A DNA stretch of 64,000 nt, from NCBI GenBank assembly GCA_020284085.1, contig JACEVL010000469.1:553501-617500 (forward strand), read 5' to 3'. The notes beneath the pieces were generated by a model, which saw nothing but the letters and a program-made list of their open reading frames with translations, was not told where the DNA came from and ran no database searches. The translations under genes and the position numbers were made by a program. Positions 59,601 through 64,000 of the stretch are shown here, one piece after another (the first letter of the stretch is position 1; every line of letters begins with the position of its first letter). The DNA comes from Aporrectodea caliginosa. Lineage: Eukaryota; Annelida; Clitellata; Crassiclitellata; Lumbricidae.

Positions 59601-60123
59601 ACAGAAAATATGGAAGTTATGAATGAATGGATGTGCCTTTATTCTTGTGTGTTTTGTCTCTCTAGAGTGTAGTTGAGTGGTTACTTAAGACCGTGCAGAT
59701 GTAATCTAGCAGAACTAGGCTGTGGAAATGAAAATAAGAAAACTTTCTAATCGGTTATTGGATGTGTTATTGGTTATTGATTATTGCTCATGAATGATCT
59801 ACTTGCCTTGCTCTGCCAATTTTCTGATAATGTTCTTAAGTTAAGACTAAACTCACTTTTGTGATTGCTTATTCTTGTTAGCATGGTGTTCACTATCTGT
59901 GGCCTAGACATTCTTCAGCCACATAGCGATACCTATAGGAAGTGTTGCTGAAAAAGGATATGTAATGGGTGAGCAATTTCTGTACCTGTTGTTACCTGTA
60001 GTGAGATTTGATTTGTTATGGTGTGATTTCTTGCAGAGAGTCTTTGGCTATGACAAAGATGAGTTCTATGAACTTCAGCCTTGGAAGCAAATAGAAGCCA
60101 AGAAAGAACACGGACTTCACTAG
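38016..60123 (+). CDS. SVIL-like: Supervillin-like protein (gelsolin/villin superfamily), 21 coding exons
   Basis: Membrane-associated actin- and myosin-binding scaffold of the villin/gelsolin superfamily. The 21 exons listed below keep phase at every junction: 3885 nt, 1294 residues, stop TAG at 60121. Residues 1-480 are low-complexity, Ser/Lys-rich and probably disordered. About 525-1175 carry consecutive gelsolin-like repeats, with family phrases such as [32 protein letters not shown] and [18 protein letters not shown]. About 1205-1294 is the villin headpiece ([17 protein letters not shown]). Over the C-terminal 770 residues the order of blocks follows supervillin rather than villin or gelsolin. 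Vertebrate supervillins are longer at the N-terminus, so upstream exons or a shorter isoform are possible. An in-frame TGA at 38007 supports the ATG at 38016. A variant ATTAAA lies at 60245. Confidence 0.9.
39350..39376. repeat. TTGA microsatellite, probable LINE tail
   Basis: (TTGA)n directly after GAATAAACGAAA, like a CR1/L2-type 3' end. Confidence 0.6.
39444..39521. repeat. 31-bp hairpin, 16-bp loop
   Basis: ACAATATTCC...TGTCTTCTG (39444-39474) and its complement (39491-39521), one mismatch. In intron 1 of the supervillin-like gene. Confidence 0.9.
39841..40274 (+). CDS. Supervillin-like exon 2 (residues 212-356), GC donor
   Basis: Acceptor TTCTCATCAG. Lys/Ser-rich, with [10 protein letters not shown]. 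The donor is AG|GCAAGT, the GC-AG consensus; splicing there restores the frame of exon 3. Without splicing the frame runs on to TAG at 40319-40321, a possible shorter isoform. Confidence 0.75.
41800..42130 (+). pseudogene. CR1/L2-type LINE 3' fragment
   Basis: Broken plus-strand frames read [48 protein letters not shown] and a GWERC-like end, the typical C-terminus after the RT domain. In intron 2 of the supervillin-like gene. Confidence 0.7.
42365..42421 (+). CDS. Supervillin-like exon 3 (residues 357-375)
   Basis: 57 nt, acceptor TTTAATGTCCAG, donor GTAAGT. The frame that fits both neighbours reads [18 protein letters not shown]. No homology recognised; support is phase and splice sites only. 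Confidence 0.65.
42641..42800. mobile_element. Possible MITE
   Basis: AAGGGCATAGCCAGG at the left and the complementary-looking TACGCCCATGCC at the right, resembling GGGCRTAGCCAGG-type ends. Imperfect; no duplication resolved. Confidence 0.35.
43727..43913 (+). CDS. Supervillin-like exon 4 (residues 376-437)
   Basis: Acceptor TGTGTTGTTAG, donor CAT|GTGAGT. Acidic segment rich in Glu/Asp, including [14 protein letters not shown]. Phase 2 out, matched by exon 5. Confidence 0.75.
44682..44742. repeat. Perfect 28-bp hairpin, 5-nt loop
   Basis: TGCAGCATGCATACATGCAT...CTCA (44682-44709), loop ACTTG, perfect complement 44715-44742. In intron 4 of the supervillin-like gene. Confidence 0.97.
44925..45545 (-). 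pseudogene. CR1-type LINE, 3' end with open 200-codon frame
   Basis: Minus strand from 45541: [44 protein letters not shown], then [18 protein letters not shown]: the thumb and C-terminus of CR1-type RT. The 3' end reads GAGGCGCTATATAAATTTCC and GAATGAATGAATGA, the CR1/L2 style octamer tail. 5'-truncated. In intron 4 of the supervillin-like gene, antisense. Confidence 0.88.
45581..45699 (+). CDS. Supervillin-like exon 5 (residues 438-477)
   Basis: Acceptor TATTTTGTAG, donor GTAAAC. Basic linker ([13 protein letters not shown]) ending [11 protein letters not shown]1-type LINE end stops about 35 bp before the exon. Confidence 0.8.
46160..46235. mobile_element. Degenerate relative of the 62-bp TTAA MITE
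   Basis: TTAATCCTTTAACAATGACC ... GTCATTAATGAGTTAAAG keeps the layout of 25427-25496 with about 25-30 percent change by eye. Confidence 0.5.
46378..46530 (+). CDS. Supervillin-like exon 6 (residues 478-528)
   Basis: Acceptor TTCTGTTAACAG, donor GTCAGT. Reads [17 protein letters not shown]... and ends [10 protein letters not shown], the first beta-strand of the first gelsolin-like repeat. Confidence 0.88.
47037..47173 (+). CDS. Supervillin-like exon 7 (gelsolin-like repeat)
   Basis: Acceptor TTGCATTCAG, donor GTAGGA. Encodes [31 protein letters not shown]: the gelsolin-repeat core ending in the V-x-V-W-x-G turn. Confidence 0.93.
47605..47761 (+). CDS. Supervillin-like exon 8 (gelsolin-like repeat)
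   Basis: Acceptor CTTTTTAG, donor GTAATA. Long helix [15 protein letters not shown] followed by [10 protein letters not shown], the end of the repeat. Confidence 0.92.
47824..48079 (+). repeat. tRNA-derived SINE, variant 3' end
   Basis: Same tRNA-like head (TAGCGCATTGG, ATCGAGTCC) as 36287 but the 3' part is ACTGTAACCGGTTGCGGTTT and CAACCGGATTGTTTCAATAA before the ATT tail. Intron 8 of the supervillin-like gene. Confidence 0.88.
48367..48410. repeat. TTA microsatellite
   Basis: Simple triplet run, intron 8. Confidence 0.7.
48520..48665. repeat. CATA/TATA microsatellite
   Basis: Degenerate (CATA)n and (TA)n adjoining the TIR element at 48663. Confidence 0.75.
48663..49098. mobile_element. 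Non-autonomous TIR element, about 436 bp
   Basis: Left end TGTGATGCCAGGGCTCAAAA (CCCGTC) and right end complement TGTGACGCCAGAGGTCAAAA (CCCGTC), flanked by TA on both sides. A second, partial copy is at 26283-26512. Superfamily unresolved; TA flanks fit Tc1/mariner. Confidence 0.75.
49361..49512 (+). CDS. Supervillin-like exon 9
   Basis: Acceptor GTCACTCAG, donor GTATGT. Encodes [20 protein letters not shown], corresponding to the D-E-x-Y-E-x-A segment that opens the next repeat in supervillins. Confidence 0.92.
49879..50035 (+). CDS. Supervillin-like exon 10 (gelsolin-like repeat core)
   Basis: Acceptor TTCTTTGTAG, donor GTGAGT. Encodes [17 protein letters not shown] and the helix [16 protein letters not shown]. 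Confidence 0.94.
50231..50389 (+). repeat. 3' half of the tRNA-SINE (CCGGTT variant)
   Basis: Begins at ACAGGCTGTCTGTTCTGTTA, contains CCGGTTGCGGTTTGTCAACC and ends in (ATT)n. The tRNA head is missing. Confidence 0.85.
50840..51009 (+). CDS. Supervillin-like exon 11
   Basis: Acceptor CTTTTTTAG, donor GTAACT. Encodes [20 protein letters not shown] and [11 protein letters not shown], a supervillin-specific block. Confidence 0.94.
51621..51721 (+). CDS. Supervillin-like exon 12
   Basis: Acceptor GAACTTTTAG. Encodes [14 protein letters not shown] and WDGIRIGR. Two donors are possible; GTGCCT at 51722 is chosen because only it keeps the frame into exon 13. Confidence 0.88.
52022..52191 (+). CDS. 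Supervillin-like exon 13 (gelsolin-like repeat)
   Basis: Acceptor TTTGCAAAG, donor GTATGG. Encodes [20 protein letters not shown] and [14 protein letters not shown], where G-D-x-Y-V-V is the typical gelsolin-repeat strand. Confidence 0.93.
52882..53012 (+). CDS. Supervillin-like exon 14, GC donor
   Basis: Acceptor TTTTATGACAG. Encodes [17 protein letters not shown] and [14 protein letters not shown]. The homologous break falls at CAG|GCAAGT, a second GC-AG intron in this gene. Confidence 0.93.
53155..53536. repeat. Polypyrimidine (CT-rich) tract, about 370 bp
   Basis: Nearly all C/T on the transcript strand, in intron 14 (53013-53738) whose donor is GC. The resulting CU-rich RNA could affect splicing. 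Confidence 0.92.
53739..54052 (+). CDS. Supervillin-like exon 15 (gelsolin-like repeat)
   Basis: Acceptor TTATTTTTAG, donor GTAATA. The longest internal exon: [20 protein letters not shown], then [39 protein letters not shown] and the closing helix [15 protein letters not shown]. Confidence 0.94.
54667..54794 (+). CDS. Supervillin-like exon 16
   Basis: Acceptor GTATTGGCAG, donor GTACGT. Encodes [18 protein letters not shown], the end of a repeat (E-G-x-E-x-x-x-F-W). Confidence 0.92.
55272..55430 (+). CDS. Supervillin-like exon 17
   Basis: Acceptor TCCTTTTTAG, donor GTTACA. Encodes the linker ending [16 protein letters not shown], matching the x-D-L-Y-x-x-P-Q-P block of supervillins. Confidence 0.9.
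55834..55962. repeat. 64-bp tandem duplication
   Basis: GCAGAGAAAACTGTCCTGGT... at 55834 repeats at 55898 almost unchanged, ending just before the hAT element at 55976. Confidence 0.92.
55976..56864. mobile_element. hAT transposon, deleted, with 8-bp target-site duplication
   Basis: 889 bp. Ends CAGTGTTGTatc and (complement) CAGTGTTGTtca, followed by long AATTACA-rich subterminal palindromes. CAGCTATC occurs directly on both sides (55968-55975 and 56865-56872). It contains the C-terminal part of a hAT transposase on the minus strand. Confidence 0.94.
56323..56475 (-). pseudogene. hAT transposase C-terminal dimerisation segment
   Basis: Minus-strand frame ending at TAA 56323: [25 protein letters not shown], then [24 protein letters not shown] is the signature of the hAT dimerisation domain. 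Only about 50 codons remain. Confidence 0.85.
56918..57076 (+). CDS. Supervillin-like exon 18 (last gelsolin-like repeat)
   Basis: Acceptor TTATGTTGTAG, donor GTAGCG. Encodes [19 protein letters not shown] and [13 protein letters not shown]. It lies 46 bp after a hAT element. Confidence 0.94.
57961..58082 (+). CDS. Supervillin-like exon 19
   Basis: Acceptor TGATGATTTAG, donor GTAATT. Encodes [19 protein letters not shown], the final strand and F-x-N-x-F-P-x-W signature before the headpiece linker. Confidence 0.93.
58167..58202. repeat. Perfect 15-bp hairpin, 6-nt loop
   Basis: CTGCAACGGAAAGGC, loop TTGTTT, then the exact complement. In intron 19 of the supervillin-like gene. Confidence 0.95.
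58740..58835 (+). repeat. CR1-type LINE 3' tail fragment
   Basis: GGCTGGGCTGGGAACG ... GAAGAGGTGCTATATAAATT then GAATGAATTAATTAATTAA, the same 3' end as the LINE at 44925 on the other strand. Confidence 0.65.
58900..59055 (+). CDS. Supervillin-like exon 20 (headpiece, N-terminal half)
   Basis: Acceptor ACTGTTCTTAG, donor GTGAGC. Encodes [40 protein letters not shown]. The last ~40 nt are duplicated imperfectly in the following intron. Confidence 0.93.
59083..59125 (+). pseudogene. Duplicate of the 3' end of supervillin-like exon 20
   Basis: About 43 bp (ACTAGAATCTTATTTATCTG...) repeat the last 35 nt of exon 20 and its donor with about 5 changes; the donor copy is AAG|GCAAGC. Using it would bring an in-frame TAA (59077-59079) into the message. 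Confidence 0.85.
60037..60123 (+). CDS. Supervillin-like exon 21 (headpiece core and stop)
   Basis: Acceptor TGATTTCTTGCAG. Encodes [20 protein letters not shown] then AKKEHGLH and TAG. P-W-K-Q and the K-K-x-x-G-L end are the F-actin-binding headpiece signatures; the final residue is His where Phe is usual. Confidence 0.93.
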   Translation, partial: RVFGYDKDEFYELQPWKQIEAKKEHGLH

Positions 60124-62855
60124 TACAAGACGAAACACATGTCTTTCCTGTGATTATGAAGTGCCTGAGATTTTCTAACTGCAAAATCCTATGCACAGCA
60201 TCAAATGCTTCAGAAAATTATTTTAATCCTGTAGAACTGTGATTATTAAATATGTAAATAACAAGTATTGTATTATTAACATTATTATTATTTGTTATTA
60301 TTATTATTACTACTATTATTATTGTTGTTATTATTTTAACTGAAACTCTTGAAAAATGAAAATTAGTTTAGTGTACAGAAATGATCATGTCTGGAAGACC
60401 AGTCCTTGTCGCAATATGAAAGGTGTTCTGGAAAGAAGCCTGTGACTGGCTGTGATATTACTCTGTTTGAAAAGAGACCAAATCCTTGAATTGTTAGTTT
60501 TTCGAGGCATAATATTATTATTGCTCAACCTTAGGTAGTAATAATACATCGAGTTTCATTATTTGTATTATATTTGCCTTAAATGGATTTGATACCTCGA
60601 GAAAAACCATTTACAATGTATGCTATTATCGTTAATTCAAATCGTTATTTTTCAAATACATAGCGTTAGTCAACAAGTCTGTGTTGAGAAATATGTGGAG
60701 AAATGTGCAGCTTTGAAAATTGCCTCTAGTGTGTCTGCTATGATTCCAGGTTTTGCTTCAAATGTCTAAATTGCTGATAGCATATTATATTTTGTATTGA
60801 AGATATAAAATTAGCATTTGTTTAGAATTGTTGCTATGTTTGTAATATGTCCTAGGAAGTAAAACACAAGAGTGCAATGTTAAAATCAATCTGGATAGAA
60901 AAACTTGATAATTAAGGTATTGTTTTAGTATTTTTAGTAATATAATTCTTCATAATTTATATCAGTGTTGGTTAACTCACCTGAAATGTGCTTATCGCTG
61001 TGAAAATGAGTGTTGTGAAATAAGAAAGATAAGGTCTTGGAGGTTTTGATAATGCTGTTTATTGCAAAGCACTCAGACAGAGCAATTTTGCCAAAACTCT
61101 TGGCACCACAGTTTCAAATTTAGATCTCATGTAAAGTCTATACAAGTATGTATCCTCGTTAGAATTATTTTCAGAATTAGGAAGTTTTTAGGAGTGTTTT
61201 TACTGACATCCAGATTAAATTTATATTCAATTTTACTTGTTGGCAGGTAGGTTAAATACATTACCGACCACAAAATCATTGTATTCATTGCTGCCATGTT
61301 TGCTATATTCAGTAACCGAATAATAGATCTAAATTAAACTGAATATGAATAATAGACATAAATTGGCAACTGAATAATAGACCTTAACAATGGTAACTGA
61401 ATTGTTAATATACATAGATTGGTAACTGAATAATTGACTTGGAAATATTTTGAGGTGCGTTATATAATATTATTAGCAATTACTTGTCCTTACTGTAGTA
61501 AGCATAATTTCATTTATAATATTCATGGAAGACACATCATGACATCATTAGTTCAATTTTATAAATTTACTGATCTACCTGTGAGCTCAACTGTGTTATA
61601 TCTGTAGAACAGTACTGACCTTTCTTTTTGATGTATCGGTTTTTTTTGTTAGCAATTTATGCAACTTTTAGCCATAGCTTTTACAGATTAATTGGTTTTA
61701 TTGCATATTAATAATAATTATGTATTGTGTTTATTTCAATTTAGAAAAATTGTTATTCTTGAATACACTTTGATTTTATAGTATGGAAGTCATTGCTTTG
61801 AAGAGAAACGCTGTTCAATATGTATTATATGTTGCTTCTAAGAAGGTTTTGATATGTATATTTTGCTTCTAAGAGTTGGAAATGGACTTGAATTTCTGTG
61901 CATTGTGTGTCTGCCTGTCTCTGTCCTTCTCCGTGTTTGTATTTCTCCTCCTCTGACTGTGGGACGTAGGAGATGGAAAGGAAAGATCATCAAACCAGGT
62001 GTAAACCACTGCACTTATCTCCTGAAGTTTCTCTCTAATTGCACCTTCTAATTGCTTGTGACTATGGCCTTTTTCTTTTGAACACAAACGTTCATGCAGT
62101 GCACATCATTCATTGTGTGACCGAATTTATTACACCTTGTGTTAGTCTTCCTGACTGTGGGTCGGTAATGTTTCTGATGTGATTGTTTGTGCTATGTGCC
62201 TTAATGGTTTGATCTTGGCCGATCGTGTTTTGGTGTGCTTCTGAGTAACAATTTTAAAAGAATTATAGGACAGAGCAGCAATCATTAGTTGCCTTATAGT
62301 AGATAACTATGTACTACGAATCTGACAGATGAGTTTGAAAGAGCATGCAAGTACGTTGTAAAAATGGAGGCGAGAAGATGGGGTGAGTAGCAGAAGTTAA
62401 CAGTGTGACAGGACAGGTTGGTCAGAATATGACACTGCCATTTACGCCATTTAAGGTTGTTAGCAGTTTGCAATACCTGGTAAAAATGGAAGTTTAGTTT
62501 GATGGAGAGGTTTGGCAGGTGATCTTGGAGTGCAGACTGACACATTGATTGCTTGAGTTAACAGAGTCAGGTGATATTCTTGAATTGTGATAATCTGATT
62601 TTTCTATTCATCCGGTGCATTACAAATGAATGAAATGATGTACATGTATATGCTTCCCACGTCATTATATTATATTATATTGCTTCTTGATTTAAATGAG
62701 CCATTAAATGACTGTGTTTTATTGTTGTTATTATTATATTAATGAAATTAGGATTCAAGTTTTTCTAGTCTGCCTGATGCATCCTAATCATCAGACTTTA
62801 CTAAGTGTAACAGTAGTAAACAGCCTTTGTTTCTGTCTGTGGCTTTGTTTGTGTG
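60124..62855. other. 3' flank of the supervillin-like gene; no further gene
   Basis: ATTAAA at 60245 is the first candidate polyadenylation signal, 122 bp after the stop. An ATT-rich tract is at 60275-60330. No recognised coding sequence. Confidence 0.5.
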
Positions 62856-62857
62856 GG

Positions 62858-63052
<195 letters not shown>

Positions 63053-63518
63053 TGTGAGCGTAGCCATATCCTCGATCTGACGTCATGCCCAGATGCCCGT
63101 GTCGTTCCCATCGTTTGTAGGATTCTGATTCACGTGACTCTATAATGCATAATGTCGCAGATAGGTCTTGGCTAAATTGCCTTTCCCCAGCTCAGAATAT
63201 GACCCTGCCATTTACGCAGGCCTAGGCCTGACTCGTTCCTGCATAAATCGACTCCAATCAGTCATGATCGAACGCTGCAACTCTGCTGATAGTTATGTGG
63301 CATACAATGTACCTATAGGTTTGGTTATATCCCGGTTCATGTTGGAAGATCTCCGCTGGTTACCTATGCAAAGCGCATTTAGCGTCTAAGTTCTTGATGC
63401 TCATGTTGCTAAGTCGGGAGCGCCTGTCGGATGAATCTCTCTGAAGCGGCGTTATATAAAATTACAATAGTGCCTGGGACGGACCAATGGCTGGTCTCAA
63501 AAATAATGCCAAGGTCCC

Positions 63519-63702
63519 GACCAGTGCATATTTTAATGGATTTGGACTACTGGGACAAAGTCTGCTACTCTACTTTCAATGTTATTGGAAACTAACATTG
63601 AGAGTAAATTACGTGGGACATATTACCAAAACTACTGGGACAAATTCTAAAACTACTGGGACGTTTGTCCCAGTAGTTATACAGTTAAAATATGCACTGG
63701 TC
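63519..63702. mobile_element. Small TIR element (MITE-like)
   Basis: GACCAGTGCATATTTTAA (63519-63536) and its exact complement (63685-63702). Inside, ACTACTGGGACAAA occurs three times and inverted (TTTGTCCCAGTAGT), so the right half folds into a hairpin. No target-site duplication resolved. Confidence 0.75.
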
Positions 63703-63767
63703 CCGACTCGGCGGCGTCCCCTATGATCATAACTGTCGCTGGATCTGATGGAGGGCACCCCGTCCTT

Positions 63768-63835
63768 AGCGCGCCGTCAAAAGCGCGAACCGTCAATTGC
63801 GCGCAAGACAAATGCGCGCCGACAATAGCGCGCGT
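63768..63835. repeat. GCGCGC-block repeat
   Basis: Five GCGCG(C) blocks at 63769, 63783, 63799, 63814 and 63828, spaced 14-16 bp by CGTCAA/GACAAT-type spacers. Very CpG-rich against an A/T-rich background. Confidence 0.7.
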
Positions 63836-64000
63836 ACATCGAGACTTAGAGACATACAGAACTAAAATAATTCTGTAATTTATGAGACAATAGTGTGCAA
63901 AACGGAAAAATTGTTATTTATCGTTTGAGAGTTCTAAATTATTCCCTCATTGTAGCATTATTTTTCATCAATCCAACTTCGATTTTAGCACAAATTCTTT

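Overview
This is animal nuclear DNA. Genes are split into many short exons by 0.2-2 kb introns with ordinary splice sites, and the space between them is packed with decayed LINEs, tRNA-derived SINEs, small DNA transposons, minisatellites and microsatellites. The protein families (lipid phosphate phosphatase, supervillin) are metazoan. CR1/RTE-type LINEs, tRNA-SINEs with ATT tails and many TAGGCCTA palindromes suggest a marine invertebrate, perhaps an invertebrate deuterostome such as an echinoderm, but the species cannot be fixed from the sequence.

Left part (3.5-9.1 kb and 25.8-29.3 kb, both minus strand): two paralogous phospholipid phosphatase (PLPP/LPP, PAP2 superfamily) genes in tandem. 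Both keep all three catalytic motifs and share exon phases; the 152-nt and 58-nt exons have identical lengths. Copy A gives a 267-residue model from its first ATG. Copy B has 305 residues visible and lacks a recognised start exon. A broken, inverted copy of the first coding exon of A lies just beyond the 3' end of A. Between the genes are LINE fragments (CR1/Jockey-like and RTE-like), a 72-bp minisatellite, a 152-bp tandem repeat carrying CAAGATGGCG motifs, and MITEs.

Middle (29.5-38 kb): no host gene recognised. It holds a 1.2-kb internally deleted hAT transposon with a perfect 8-bp target-site duplication and the N-terminal part of its transposase, two tRNA-SINEs, a decayed transposase pseudogene, and two copies of an unnamed GC-rich repeat.

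Right part (38.0-60.1 kb, plus strand): one 21-coding-exon supervillin-like gene, whose reading phase I followed across every junction (3885 nt, 1294 residues). A serine/lysine-rich N-terminal region is followed by gelsolin-like repeats and a C-terminal villin headpiece. Two introns use GC-AG splice sites. Introns carry a CR1-type LINE 3' end, SINEs, a hAT element with 8-bp target-site duplication and a recognisable transposase C-terminus, a TIR element, a 0.37-kb polypyrimidine tract and several near-perfect hairpins. From 60.1 kb to the end there is no gene: 3' flank, a ~195-bp TCTG microsatellite, a small TIR element and a GCGCGC-block repeat.

The two gene families act independently: PLPPs dephosphorylate bioactive lipid phosphates at membranes, and supervillin links actin/myosin to membranes. 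I found no new enzymatic system. The most notable material is the transposon boundaries resolved to the base, the PLPP duplication history, and the GC-AG introns and long hairpins of the supervillin gene.
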